The translations under genes were made by a program, and so were the position numbers. Below, in pieces: positions 18,012 through 27,910 of a stretch of 64,000 nt of DNA. Within the stretch, counting starts at the first letter, position 1. The number at the start of each line of letters is the position of its first letter. Below the pieces are notes generated by a model. The model was not told the DNA's origin, ran no database searches, and worked only from the letters and a program-made list of their open reading frames with translations. The stretch is from Paucihalobacter ruber (GTDB lineage Bacteria; Bacteroidota; Bacteroidia; Flavobacteriales; Flavobacteriaceae): assembly GCF_006494535.1 (NCBI RefSeq), contig NZ_VHIQ01000008.1, positions 107,534 to 171,533 on the forward strand, given 5' to 3'.

Positions 18012-20561
18012 ATGGACGATAATTTTTCCCCAAGAGTTAAAGATGTCATAGCCTACAGTAAAGAAGAAGCACTTAGGCTTGGTCATGATTTTATAGGAAC
18101 AGAGCATTTAATGCTGGGACTCTTAAGAGATGGTAATGGCAAAGCTATTGATATATTAACATCCTTGAACGTAGATTTAAATCAGCTACGCCGAAAGGTT
18201 GAAATCCTTAGTCCGGCCAATCCCGGAGCCGTTGTTACCAGTAACGAGAAGAAAAATCTGCACCTCACAAGACAGGCCGAACGCGCTTTAAAGACAACGT
18301 TTTTAGAAGCAAAACTATTTCAAAGTACCTCGATTAACACAGCACACTTATTGCTGTGTATTTTGCGAAATGAAAACGATCCAACTACCAAACTCCTCAA
18401 TAAATTAAAAGTAGATTACGATAACGTGAAAGAAGAATTTAAATCAATGATAACAAACGAAGACGACTTTTTAGATACTCCAAAGGCAGAATCATTTTCT
18501 GACGATGATATCAACGACGAAGACGAAGCCAAACAAAATCCTTTTGGACAAAGCACTCCCAAATCTAACAAAAAGTCTAAAACACCCGTTTTAGATAACT
18601 TTGGAAGAGATTTAACCATCTTAGCCGAAGAAGGTAAGTTAGATCCGGTTGTAGGCCGAGAAAAAGAAATACAACGCGTCTCTCAAATATTGAGCAGACG
18701 TAAAAAGAACAATCCTTTATTGATAGGTGAACCAGGTGTTGGTAAATCGGCCATTGCTGAAGGTTTGGCATTGCGAATTGTGAAGAAACAAGTTTCTAGA
18801 ATTTTATTTAACAAACGAGTGGTAACACTCGATTTGGCAAGCCTTGTTGCAGGTACCAAGTATCGCGGTCAGTTTGAAGAGCGTATGAAGGCCGTGATGA
18901 ACGAGTTAGAAAAGAATGACGATATTATTCTTTTTATTGACGAAATTCACACCATTGTTGGTGCCGGTGGCGCCACCGGAAGTTTAGATGCTTCAAACAT
19001 GTTTAAACCTGCTTTAGCCAGAGGCGAAATACAATGTATTGGTGCCACAACATTAGACGAATACAGACAATACATAGAAAAAGACGGCGCATTGGAAAGA
19101 CGTTTCCAGAAGGTAATTGTTGAGCCTACAAGTGTTGAAGAAACCATTCAAATTCTCAACAATATTAAAGACAAATATGAAGAACACCACAATGTTGATT
19201 ACACACCCGAAGCCATACTGGCCTGTGTGAAGCTTACCAACAGATACATGACCGATCGTTTTCTTCCCGATAAGGCTATCGATGCTTTAGACGAAGCCGG
19301 ATCACGTGTTCACATTACCAATTTACAGGTTCCCGAGCAAATTTTAGAACTCGAAAAGCAGCTCGATGCGGTTAGAGAAACCAAGAATACAGTGGTTAAA
19401 AAACAAAAATACGAAGAGGCTGCCAAATTGCGCGATGATGAAAAACGACTTGAAAAAGAGCTGTCTACTGCTCAGTTAAAGTGGGAAGAAGAATCTAAAT
19501 TGCACCGAGAAGTTGTAACAGAAGATAATGTAGCTGATGTTGTGTCGATGATGACCGGTATTCCGGTTAATAAAATTGCACAAACTGAAAGTAATAAACT
19601 GGCCAAGCTACCAGAATTGTTGCAAGGTAAGGTTATTGGTCAGGATGAAGCTGTTGGCAAAGTTGTAAAAGCCATACAAAGAAACAGAGCCGGTTTAAAA
19701 GACCCGAACAAACCTATTGGGTCATTTATTTTCTTAGGTCAAACAGGTGTTGGTAAAACTCAATTAGCCAAGGTACTGGCAAGAGAATTATTTGACAGCG
19801 AAGACGCCTTGATAAGAATTGACATGAGCGAGTATATGGAAAAATTTGCCATCTCGCGTTTAGTTGGTGCACCTCCGGGATATGTAGGTTATGAAGAAGG
19901 CGGTCAGCTCACTGAGAAAATAAGACGCAAACCTTATGCTGTTGTACTGTTGGATGAAATCGAGAAAGCCCATCCCGATGTGTTTAATATGTTACTTCAG
20001 GTGTTAGACGATGGTTACTTAACCGATAGTTTGGGTAGAAAAATTGATTTTAGAAATACCATTATTATCATGACCTCCAACATTGGCGCCAGAAGATTGA
20101 AAGACTTTGGTCAAGGTGTTGGTTTTGGAACCTCAGCCAGAGCTTCTCAAGTTGATGACAACGCCAGAAGTGTGATTGAAAATGCCTTGAAGAAAGCCTT
20201 TGCTCCTGAATTTTTAAACAGAATTGACGATGTTGTGATGTTTAACGCACTTGAAAAAGAACACATCGACAAAATTATCGATATAGAATTAAAACAACTG
20301 TTTAATCGCATTCTAGATTTAGGTTACACACTTAAATTAAGTAAAAAAGCGAAAGATCACATAGCCGAAAAAGGGTTTGACAAACAGTACGGGGCAAGAC
20401 CTTTAAAACGAGCCATTCAAAAGTATATTGAGGACACTTTAGCTGAAGAGATCATCAATTCAAAAATCAGCGAAGGTGATGTCATTGTGATGGATTTGAT
20501 TAAAGACGATGACAAGCTTAGTGTAAAAATCGAAAAGTCTGAAGAACCCACAAACACTTAA
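18012..20561 (+). CDS. clpC: ATP-dependent Clp protease ATP-binding subunit ClpC
   Basis: ClpC is an AAA+ unfoldase that feeds proteins to ClpP and removes damaged or regulatory proteins in the cytoplasm. The 849-residue protein has the double Clp_N domain (1-145), an acidic linker (about 150-195), AAA module 1 with GEPGVGKS, a middle coiled-coil with a UVR-like segment ([16 protein letters not shown]), AAA module 2 with [12 protein letters not shown], and the small C-terminal domain. The middle domain is short, which fits ClpC rather than ClpB. A strong terminator follows. No HrcA or CtsR operator was seen in the 260 bases upstream. Confidence 0.95.
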   Translation: MDDNFSPRVKDVIAYSKEEALRLGHDFIGTEHLMLGLLRDGNGKAIDILTSLNVDLNQLRRKVEILSPANPGAVVTSNEKKNLHLTRQAERALKTTFLEAKLFQSTSINTAHLLLCILRNENDPTTKLLNKLKVDYDNVKEEFKSMITNEDDFLDTPKAESFSDDDINDEDEAKQNPFGQSTPKSNKKSKTPVLDNFGRDLTILAEEGKLDPVVGREKEIQRVSQILSRRKKNNPLLIGEPGVGKSAIAEGLALRIVKKQVSRILFNKRVVTLDLASLVAGTKYRGQFEERMKAVMNELEKNDDIILFIDEIHTIVGAGGATGSLDASNMFKPALARGEIQCIGATTLDEYRQYIEKDGALERRFQKVIVEPTSVEETIQILNNIKDKYEEHHNVDYTPEAILACVKLTNRYMTDRFLPDKAIDALDEAGSRVHITNLQVPEQILELEKQLDAVRETKNTVVKKQKYEEAAKLRDDEKRLEKELSTAQLKWEEESKLHREVVTEDNVADVVSMMTGIPVNKIAQTESNKLAKLPELLQGKVIGQDEAVGKVVKAIQRNRAGLKDPNKPIGSFIFLGQTGVGKTQLAKVLARELFDSEDALIRIDMSEYMEKFAISRLVGAPPGYVGYEEGGQLTEKIRRKPYAVVLLDEIEKAHPDVFNMLLQVLDDGYLTDSLGRKIDFRNTIIIMTSNIGARRLKDFGQGVGFGTSARASQVDDNARSVIENALKKAFAPEFLNRIDDVVMFNALEKEHIDKIIDIELKQLFNRILDLGYTLKLSKKAKDHIAEKGFDKQYGARPLKRAIQKYIEDTLAEEIINSKISEGDVIVMDLIKDDDKLSVKIEKSEEPTNT

Positions 20562-20578
20562 GACCTTTAAAATTTAAA

Positions 20579-20611
20579 AAACTCCTTTAATCGAATTAAA
20601 GGAGTTTTTTT
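20579..20611 (+). terminator. Rho-independent terminator after clpC
   Basis: Perfect stem ACTCCTTTAAT (20581-20591) / ATTAAAGGAGT (20595-20605), loop of 3, is followed by a T run. It lies 20 bases after the clpC stop codon. Confidence 0.92.
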
Positions 20612-20645
20612 ATGTCTTATTATAAAATGTTTATAGCTTTACCGT

Positions 20646-21008
20646 ATGGCACAGGTGGAGGTTTTAAATTTTTGTACGGTTTCATTTCATTCCAAGTACA
20701 TGCTGGTTGTGATGGATGAAGGTATTACTGTTACACAATCACTTCATGATGTTTTGGTTGAAAAGGCTCTAGAGTTTTATAAAAATTCTCCTTTTGTATA
20801 TCTCACGCATCGCATTAATTCTTACGCTGTAGATACCTCTATTTATTCTAAAACCTCGCAGTTGGAAAGCCTAATTGGTTTTGGTGTGATTTCAAAAAAC
20901 TATAAAGCTAAAAGCAATGCCGAAATTGAAAAACTATTTCTCAAAAAACCTTTTAAGATTTTTGAAGAATTAGAAGGGGCTGTTAAGTGGGCTAATTCTT
21001 TGATTTAA
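20646..21008 (+). CDS. Small protein resembling STAS/SEC14-like domain proteins
   Basis: A 120-residue soluble protein starting MAQVEVLNFC. The pattern of a beta strand (KYMLVVMDEG), a helix (DVLVEKALEFYKN), a strand with YLTHRINSYAVDTSIY, then helix and strand to a final helix resembles the SpoIIAA/STAS-SEC14-like family common in Flavobacteriaceae; this is inference from pattern only. There is no catalytic motif. It sits after the clpC terminator and has no obvious promoter. It is convergent with hutH. Confidence 0.65.
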   Translation: MAQVEVLNFCTVSFHSKYMLVVMDEGITVTQSLHDVLVEKALEFYKNSPFVYLTHRINSYAVDTSIYSKTSQLESLIGFGVISKNYKAKSNAEIEKLFLKKPFKIFEELEGAVKWANSLI

Positions 21009-21088
21009 AAGAATATGATTAATCTATTACTGCCTGTCTTTGATAATTATTTAGATTGTGCTTTATTTTTATATCCCACCTATAATTC

Positions 21089-22600
21089 TTAGTCGAAAAG
21101 TAAATTAGTATCGATAGAGAAATTATCTATAAAATCTGAAGTAGCTTTCATTAAATTGTGTAGAATTTCATCTTCGGCAACAAATTTCACATCTGATTTG
21201 AATGATTTAAGAAAGCTTTCAATAAAACCTGAAGATTTTAAAGGCCCTCTAAATTCCATAGCCTGAGAAGCATTGAGCAATTCTATGGCTAAAATGGTCT
21301 TAACATTGTTTATTAACTCATAAGCCTGAACGGCTGCATTAGCGCCCATACTAACGTGGTCTTCCTGACCGTTTGATGATACAATTGAATCAACGCTTGC
21401 AGGTGTGGCCAGCTGTTTGTTGGCACTAACTATACTGGCTGCCGTATATTGCGGAATCATAAATCCGGAGTTGAGGCCGGGATTATCAATTAAAAATGCC
21501 GGTAAACCTCTGCTTCCTGATACCAGTTGAAATGTTCTTCTTTCGGAAATATTACCCAATTCGGCCATGGCAATTTTTAAGTAATCGAAAGCCAAAGCCA
21601 GTGGTTGTCCGTGAAAGTTGCCGCCTGAGATAATTTGATCTTCGGTAACAAAAATCAAAGGGTTATCGGTAACCGAATTCATTTCGGTGGTAAAAACGCG
21701 TGAAACGTATTGTAAAGTATCTTTGGTTGCACCGTGAACCTGCGGAATGCATCGGAAAGAATAAGGATCTTGCACATGTTGTTTTTCTTGCGTCATCAAA
21801 TCACTGTCTTTTAAAAAATCCATCACGCGCTTGGCAGTTTTTATCTGTCCTTCGTGCGGTCTGATGGCATGAACCAACTCATTAAATGGCTCCAGTCTGC
21901 CATTAAAAGCATCTAATGAAATACTACCTGTTAAATCGGCAAAATAAGACAACTTATAACTTTCAATTAAACAATGCACACCGTATGCAATCATAAATTG
22001 CGTACCGTTCAATAATGCCAGACCTTCCTTAGATTTTAAACTAATTGGAGTTAACTTTAAATGGTTTAAAATGGTTTCAGAAGATTTTATTTCGCCTTTA
22101 AACCAAACTTCACCTTTGCCTAGTAATGGTAATGCTAAATGGGCCAAGGGTGCCAAATCACCCGAAGCACCCAAGGAACCTTGCGTATAGACTACAGGAA
22201 TAACATTATTATTGTAAAAGAACACCAAACGTTCAACAGTTTCTAATTGCACGCCCGAATAGCCGTAACTTAAAGACTGTATCTTAAGAAGCAACATTAA
22301 CTTTACAATTTTAACAGGAACCAAAGCTCCCATACCACAGGCGTGCGACATGACTAAATTTTCCTGTAATTTCGTTAGATTCTCACTGCTAATTTTAATA
22401 TTATGCAGTGAACCAAATCCTGTATTAATGCCATAAACCGGCTGCGTTTGTTGCTTTAATTTTAAATCTAGATAATCTCGGCATTCAACAATTTGCTTTT
22501 TGGCATCGTCAGATAATTCTAATTTCATTTCCGAATTTAAAATATCGTTAATATCACTCAAACTTAACGGCTTGTTCGAAACAATATGTGATGATGACAT
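21089..22600 (-). CDS. hutH: Histidine ammonia-lyase
   Basis: HutH removes ammonia from L-histidine to give urocanate, the first step of histidine breakdown. The 503-residue protein carries the MIO cofactor triad A145-S146-G147 in GSLGASGDLAPLAHL. Residue H86 in NLVMSHACGMG is the position that selects histidine over tyrosine or phenylalanine in this superfamily. YGINTGFG near 56-63 supplies the second active-site tyrosine. No hutU, hutI or hutG lies in the window, so the pathway would have to be completed elsewhere. It follows the nnr gene by 41 bases and may be cotranscribed with it. Confidence 0.92.
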   Translation of the reverse strand: MSSSHIVSNKPLSLSDINDILNSEMKLELSDDAKKQIVECRDYLDLKLKQQTQPVYGINTGFGSLHNIKISSENLTKLQENLVMSHACGMGALVPVKIVKLMLLLKIQSLSYGYSGVQLETVERLVFFYNNNVIPVVYTQGSLGASGDLAPLAHLALPLLGKGEVWFKGEIKSSETILNHLKLTPISLKSKEGLALLNGTQFMIAYGVHCLIESYKLSYFADLTGSISLDAFNGRLEPFNELVHAIRPHEGQIKTAKRVMDFLKDSDLMTQEKQHVQDPYSFRCIPQVHGATKDTLQYVSRVFTTEMNSVTDNPLIFVTEDQIISGGNFHGQPLALAFDYLKIAMAELGNISERRTFQLVSGSRGLPAFLIDNPGLNSGFMIPQYTAASIVSANKQLATPASVDSIVSSNGQEDHVSMGANAAVQAYELINNVKTILAIELLNASQAMEFRGPLKSSGFIESFLKSFKSDVKFVAEDEILHNLMKATSDFIDNFSIDTNLLFD

Positions 22601-22641
22601 GATGTTAATTTAGGTTGTTTAGCAAAGATGCGTAAAGATTT

Positions 22642-24198
22642 TTAATTTTCAGAGCCGTTGCTGTATGAAGATTCATTTGAAATTTCAGGCTGAACAAACA
22701 AATCTGTGTAGGCATTTGAAATTCCGTCAATCACATCTGAAGCAGTGATACATTGGTAGGCCATATTGTGCGCTAATAAATCGGCCGATTTTCCGTGTAA
22801 ATACACCCCAAAAATAGCCGATTGTAAAGGCTCGTACCCTTGGGCCAATAATCCGGTTATGATTCCCGTTAAAACATCGCCACTTCCTGCCGTTGCGAGA
22901 CCAGGGTTACCTGTTGAATTTATATAAACTTGATCATGAAGAATAATCATTGTATTAAATCCTTTTATCACCACAATTAAGTTGTACTTTTTAGAAAGGC
23001 GTTTTACTTTTTTTATTTTATCAAAATCGTCTTTCCATTTCCCAATAAGGCGTTCTAATTCTTTTGGATGTGGCGTTAATATCGTTAATTCAGGAATGTA
23101 TTGAATTAACTTTTTATGACTCGATAACATATTGATAGCATCGGCATCTATTACTAAAGGAGTTTTTTGAGATTTTAAAAAACTTTCTATCGCCATTACT
23201 GTATCAGGATGCGTTCCCAATCCTACGCCTATTCCAATAGCATTAAACGGTTGATCCACTTTAATATTAGAAATAAAGTCATCATTAACATCTGTCATTA
23301 CCATTATTTCAGGAAGCGCTGTTTGCAACGCGGTATATCCGCATTTTGGAATGAAAGTAGTTACCAAGCCTGCACCAGAAACCAATGCAGCCCGCGATGC
23401 TAATTGAACCGCTCCTATTTTACCATAACTTCCGCCAATAATAAGTACATGACCAAAAGTACCTTTATGAGAAAATTTATCGTGTATTTTATAAAATGGC
23501 AATACCTCAGGCTTTCCTATATAATCGGCAATTGATATTGCATCATTCAAAAAATCTTGATCCAAACCAATATCAATAACTTCCCACCGGTCCACAAACT
23601 TGGCAGTATCGGGCAGAAAAAATACAAGTTTTGGAACCTGAAAACTCAAGGTGTAATGCGACCAAACTACGGCGTCTTCACTCTCGGGAATTTTATCAGT
23701 GTAAAGCCCTGAAGGCATATCAATAGATAAGGTAAATGCTTTTGATTTTCTAAAATGTTGGAAAAGTCGCTGAATCCAATCATCGGCGGGTCTTTTTAAT
23801 CCAATCCCAAAAATGGCATCTACTATGATATCGTCGGGACTGATTTCAGGAAAGTCAGATTCGCATTTAAGCAGCTCCGGCCACTTCTTTGAAGCCTGAC
23901 GTAATCTTTCGTAGTTAATTAAAAAATCGTTTGAGCGCTCATTACTGCAATTAACCACATAAGTAATAACGTTATATCCATGATTTACCAAATGTCTGGA
24001 CAACACCAAACCATCACCACCATTGTTGCCAATACCACAAAACACCCGAATTAAAACCGGGGCGCCGTTCAATCTACTGTGCATCCAATTAAAAACTTCG
24101 GTGGCTGCTCGCTCCATTAATTCGGTTGAAGTGATCTGCTGCCGCTTGAGTGTGATTTGGTCTGCCTTATAAATTTGTTCTTTCGAGAGTATTTTCAT
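22642..24198 (-). CDS. nnr: Bifunctional NAD(P)H-hydrate epimerase / ADP-dependent dehydratase
   Basis: Nnr repairs the damaged cofactor NAD(P)HX. The N-terminal YjeF_N epimerase domain (about 1-215) shows CGIGNNGGDGLVLSRHL and DAIFGIGL. The C-terminal kinase-like dehydratase domain (about 225-500) shows IIGGSYGKIGA, LTPHPKELERL and ATAGSGDVLTGIITGLLAQG. At 518 residues it has the usual length of the fusion. The start MKILSKEQIYKAD is typical. It is a cytoplasmic housekeeping enzyme, upstream of hutH on the same strand. Confidence 0.94.
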   Translation of the reverse strand: MKILSKEQIYKADQITLKRQQITSTELMERAATEVFNWMHSRLNGAPVLIRVFCGIGNNGGDGLVLSRHLVNHGYNVITYVVNCSNERSNDFLINYERLRQASKKWPELLKCESDFPEISPDDIIVDAIFGIGLKRPADDWIQRLFQHFRKSKAFTLSIDMPSGLYTDKIPESEDAVVWSHYTLSFQVPKLVFFLPDTAKFVDRWEVIDIGLDQDFLNDAISIADYIGKPEVLPFYKIHDKFSHKGTFGHVLIIGGSYGKIGAVQLASRAALVSGAGLVTTFIPKCGYTALQTALPEIMVMTDVNDDFISNIKVDQPFNAIGIGVGLGTHPDTVMAIESFLKSQKTPLVIDADAINMLSSHKKLIQYIPELTILTPHPKELERLIGKWKDDFDKIKKVKRLSKKYNLIVVIKGFNTMIILHDQVYINSTGNPGLATAGSGDVLTGIITGLLAQGYEPLQSAIFGVYLHGKSADLLAHNMAYQCITASDVIDGISNAYTDLFVQPEISNESSYSNGSEN

Positions 24199-24323
24199 CT
24201 AAAAAATATTTAAAGATTCTCAATAATTACCGCATAAAATTCACATTTTTTAACCTAAAACATCATATATATGTAAATGATTCTAAAAAGTTTTGCTTTG
24301 TTTTTTTATCAACGTAAAAATAA

Positions 24324-24331
24324 TACATTTG
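24324..24331 (+). promoter_or_regulatory. Putative -7 element TACATTTG for the threonine operon
   Basis: TACATTTG matches TAnnTTTG exactly. A possible TTTG -33 box lies at 24297-24300 with a slightly long spacer of 23. The resulting leader to thrA would be about 110 bases. I looked for a threonine-rich leader peptide in it and found none. Confidence 0.45.
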
Positions 24332-24448
24332 AAGGCCTAACGTATTAATTTCAATCAAATTTCAATTCAGTTAAAACATATTAGACTTTTACATCGTAGC
24401 TGCCAAGTAATGCTTCTGCAGTAATATTCTACACAAATTATAAAATTT

Positions 24449-26890
24449 ATGCGTGTTATAAAATTTGGAGGCACATCGGTTGGAAGTGCCATAAATATTA
24501 ATAAAGTCATTGCTATTTTAAAAACTTACAGCGAAGAAGATGAGGTCATTTGCGTTGTATCGGCGGTTGGTGGTATTACCGACAAACTTCTTGAATGCGG
24601 TAGCATGGCTCAAAATCAAGACGATACCTACCTTAGCCTGTTTGAAAAGATAAAAACAATACATCTTAATTTGGTAGATGAATTAATCTCTATCAATAAC
24701 CACGATGTTAAAAACAATGTTGAAACCAAACTTCAACACTTGAAGAATTTATTGGATGGCATCTATCTCATCAACGAATTATCACTTAAAACATCAGATA
24801 AACTTGTTAGTTTTGGCGAATTACTATCGTCTTACATCATTGCCGAAGCGTTAATTTCCCGCAATTTCGATGCTATCAGAAAAAACAGTCAAGATTTAAT
24901 TGTAACCAATAGCAATTTCACCAAAGCTGAAGTGAATTTTAAAATCACCAATAAAAATATTCAGGAATACTTCAAGGATCAGCATAAAATTGTTGTGTTA
25001 CCGGGTTTTATTTCTAAATCTGAAAGCGGCGACATCACCACCTTAGGACGTGGTGGATCAGATTATACCGCTGCCATCATGGCTGCTGCTCTCAATGTTA
25101 AGCAGCTTGAAATATGGACAGATGTTAGCGGTATGTTTACGGCCAATCCGAAATTGGTAAAACAGGCCAGACCCATAGAAAAACTCTCCTACCAGGAAGC
25201 CATGGAATTATCGCATTTTGGTGCAAAAGTGTTATATCCTCCAACTGTTCAGCCGGTCTTGGATGCTGAAATTCCAATTTTAATTAAAAATACCACAGAA
25301 CCTGAAGCCGATGGAACTTTAATTACCAATCACGTCAACACCTATAAAAACAGCGTAAGTGGCATTAGCAATATCGATAAAATTGCTTTGCTTACCTTGC
25401 AAGGCAATGGAATGATTGGCATACCGGGATTTTCAAAACGACTTTTTGAAACCTTAGCTCAAGAGAAAATTAATGTAATTTTTATAACACAGGCCTCTTC
25501 AGAACACTCTATTTGCTTTGGAATTTCAGATATTGATGTACAAACCGCCGAAATAGCTATTAATGAAGCCTTTGAATACGAAATTTCATTAAGAAAAATT
25601 GACCCCGTCATCGTTGAAACTGGATTATCTATCATAGCATTAGTTGGCGACAATATGAAAAACCACCAAGGTATTAGCGGTAGAATGTTTAGTGCATTGG
25701 GAAAAAACAATGTCAATATCAGAGCCATTGCGCAAGGTGCTTCCGAAAAAAATATTTCGGCCGTCATTCTTGAAAAGGATGTAAAAAAAGCATTGAATGC
25801 CTTACACGAAATCTTTTTTGAAGTAAAAACAAAACAGCTCAATGTATTTATAACAGGTGTTGGTAATGTTGGCGAAAGACTTATTGCGCAAATTGAACAA
25901 CAGCGAAAACACTTAAAACAGCATTTGCGTTTAAATTTAAGAGTGGTTGGTATGTCTAATTCACGACAAATGTATTTTAATGAAGAAGGTATTGATTTAG
26001 CAAACTGGAAATCTCATTTAAATGAAGGTGAAACTGCCACATTACAAGGGTTTTTAGATAAAATCATTGCACTAAATTTAAGAAACAGTATTTTTATAGA
26101 TATCACGGCATCGCACGAAGTTGCCCATATGTATCAACATTATTTAAAAGAAAGTATTGCCGTTATTGCTTGTAATAAAATTGCTTGTTCAAGCGATTAT
26201 AACAACTATCAAAATCTTAAAAATCTTTCTAGAAAATACGGCGCCCCATTTTTATTTGAAACCAATGTTGGTGCAGGTTTACCTATTATAAATACCTTGA
26301 ATAATTTAATCAATTCGGGCGACGACATTGTATCGATTCAAGCGGTACTATCGGGTAGTTTAAATTTTGTTTTTAATAATTTTAACGGTGAAACCTCTTT
26401 TCATGATGTAGTTAAGCAAGCCCAAAATGAAGGTTATACAGAGCCTGATCCCAGAATTGATTTAAGCGGTGTTGATGTAGCCAGAAAAATTCTCATTCTT
26501 GCAAGAGAAAGTGGTCATCAACTTAATTTAGAAGATATTAAAAACACGTCCTTTTTAACTGAGGCTAATTTGAAGAGCGATAGCGTAGAAGGTTTTTATC
26601 AAACATTGATTAAGGATGAAGCCCACTTCCAAGAGCTTTACAAAAATGCCGTGAACAAGAACTGCCAGTTGAAATATGTAGCCGAATTCAATAATGGCAT
26701 CGCCAGCGTTGGATTGCGTGAAATTCCAGAGGGTCACCCGTTTTATAATCTAAAAGGTAAAGACAATATTGTGATGTTTTATACCCAACGCTACCCCGAT
26801 CAACCCCTAATTGTAAAAGGCGCAGGTGCAGGTGCCGAAGTAACAGCCTCCGGACTGTTCGCAGATATTATTAAAGTAGGAAACCGATAA
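24449..26890 (+). CDS. thrA: Bifunctional aspartate kinase / homoserine dehydrogenase I
   Basis: ThrA performs the first and third steps from aspartate to threonine. The 813-residue protein opens with the aspartokinase motif KFGGTSVGS (5-13). Two ACT-type regulatory domains lie around residues 310-460, including LQGNGMIGIPGFSKRLF and VGDNMKNHQGISGRMFSALG. The homoserine dehydrogenase domain follows, with NAD(P)-binding FITGVGNVGERL near 468-479, and catalytic region segments NVGAGLPIINTL and SGSLNFVFNNF. ThrA fusions are usually inhibited by threonine through the ACT region. thrB starts three bases after the stop. Confidence 0.96.
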   Translation: MRVIKFGGTSVGSAININKVIAILKTYSEEDEVICVVSAVGGITDKLLECGSMAQNQDDTYLSLFEKIKTIHLNLVDELISINNHDVKNNVETKLQHLKNLLDGIYLINELSLKTSDKLVSFGELLSSYIIAEALISRNFDAIRKNSQDLIVTNSNFTKAEVNFKITNKNIQEYFKDQHKIVVLPGFISKSESGDITTLGRGGSDYTAAIMAAALNVKQLEIWTDVSGMFTANPKLVKQARPIEKLSYQEAMELSHFGAKVLYPPTVQPVLDAEIPILIKNTTEPEADGTLITNHVNTYKNSVSGISNIDKIALLTLQGNGMIGIPGFSKRLFETLAQEKINVIFITQASSEHSICFGISDIDVQTAEIAINEAFEYEISLRKIDPVIVETGLSIIALVGDNMKNHQGISGRMFSALGKNNVNIRAIAQGASEKNISAVILEKDVKKALNALHEIFFEVKTKQLNVFITGVGNVGERLIAQIEQQRKHLKQHLRLNLRVVGMSNSRQMYFNEEGIDLANWKSHLNEGETATLQGFLDKIIALNLRNSIFIDITASHEVAHMYQHYLKESIAVIACNKIACSSDYNNYQNLKNLSRKYGAPFLFETNVGAGLPIINTLNNLINSGDDIVSIQAVLSGSLNFVFNNFNGETSFHDVVKQAQNEGYTEPDPRIDLSGVDVARKILILARESGHQLNLEDIKNTSFLTEANLKSDSVEGFYQTLIKDEAHFQELYKNAVNKNCQLKYVAEFNNGIASVGLREIPEGHPFYNLKGKDNIVMFYTQRYPDQPLIVKGAGAGAEVTASGLFADIIKVGNR

Positions 26891-26893
26891 AGC

Positions 26894-27814
26894 ATGAACG
26901 AAATAAGAATATTTTCTCCGGCAACTGTGGCCAATGTTTCCTGCGGATTTGATGTTTTGGGGTTTTGCCTTGATGGCATAGGCGACGAAATGGTGGTAAG
27001 AATTAGTAAAAATAAAGGTGTTAAAATAAGCAAAATTGAAGGATACGACTTGCCTATTGAAGCCCATTTAAACGTTGCCGGCGTTTCGGCACAGGCTTTA
27101 ATTGACGATGCAAAACCTGATGTTGGATTTGAAATTGAAATTTACAAAAAAATTAAACCCGGTAGTGGTATTGGCAGTAGTTCAGCCAGTGCGGCAGGTA
27201 GTGTTGTTGCTATTAATGAATTACTTGGGAGACCATACAATAAAACTCAACTCACCTATTTCGCCATGATGGGCGAAGCCATGGCCAGCAAGAGCTATCA
27301 CGCCGACAATTTGGCACCGGGAATTTTTGGTGGTTTTACCTTGGTAAAAAGTGTTGAACCATTGGAAATTTTAGAATTACCAACACCGCACAACTTATAT
27401 GCTGTTATTATACATCCGCAAATTGAAATAAAAACTAGCGAAGCACGAGCCTTATTACCTCAAAAGGTAAATTTGAAAGATGCCACGGTGCAATGGGCTA
27501 ATGTTGGTAGTTTGGTGCATGCTTTACATACAAATGACTATGGGTTGTTAAGCAGGTCATTAAACGATATAATTGTCGAGCCACATCGCAGTAAGTTAAT
27601 TCCGTTTTTTGATGAAATTAAACAACAAACTGTTAAAAATGGGGCGCTTGGTACGGGTATATCAGGATCTGGACCATCTATTTTCTCTTTATGTGAAGGA
27701 TTAGAAAGTGCAACCAATATCGAAAAAACCATGCGTGACATTTATAAAACAACCGGAATTACATTTGAAACTTATGTATCTAAGATTAATGAGGACGGAA
27801 TAAAAGTCATTTAA
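26894..27814 (+). CDS. thrB: Homoserine kinase
   Basis: ThrB phosphorylates homoserine with ATP, the fourth step of threonine synthesis. The 306-residue GHMP kinase shows the N-terminal ATVANVSCGFDVLG, the phosphate loop PGSGIGSSSASAAGSV (about residues 91-106), and the C-terminal GTGISGSGPSIF. It begins three bases after thrA, so the two are translationally coupled. Length and order are those of a normal thrABC operon. Confidence 0.96.
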   Translation: MNEIRIFSPATVANVSCGFDVLGFCLDGIGDEMVVRISKNKGVKISKIEGYDLPIEAHLNVAGVSAQALIDDAKPDVGFEIEIYKKIKPGSGIGSSSASAAGSVVAINELLGRPYNKTQLTYFAMMGEAMASKSYHADNLAPGIFGGFTLVKSVEPLEILELPTPHNLYAVIIHPQIEIKTSEARALLPQKVNLKDATVQWANVGSLVHALHTNDYGLLSRSLNDIIVEPHRSKLIPFFDEIKQQTVKNGALGTGISGSGPSIFSLCEGLESATNIEKTMRDIYKTTGITFETYVSKINEDGIKVI

Positions 27815-27833
27815 ATGTTTACTTTAATCTTAT

Positions 27834-27874
27834 CACACAGAGTGCCACAGAGAAGCGCAGAGTTTCACAGAGAA
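27834..27874. repeat. Short CACAGAG-type dispersed repeat element
   Basis: Between thrB and thrC the sequence CACACAGAGTGCCACAGAG followed by AAGCGCAGAG and TTTCACAGAGA shows four spaced CACAGAG/CGCAGAG words. This kind of periodic element is scattered in many bacterial genomes. Its role is unknown. It does not form a good hairpin. Confidence 0.5.
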
Positions 27875-27910
27875 ATTATTTAAAATTAACTGAATTTATT
27901 ATTATCAGAC

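Noticed and set aside
24332..24448. Threonine attenuator leader before thrA
   Set aside because: No threonine/isoleucine-rich peptide and no terminator/antiterminator pair were found.
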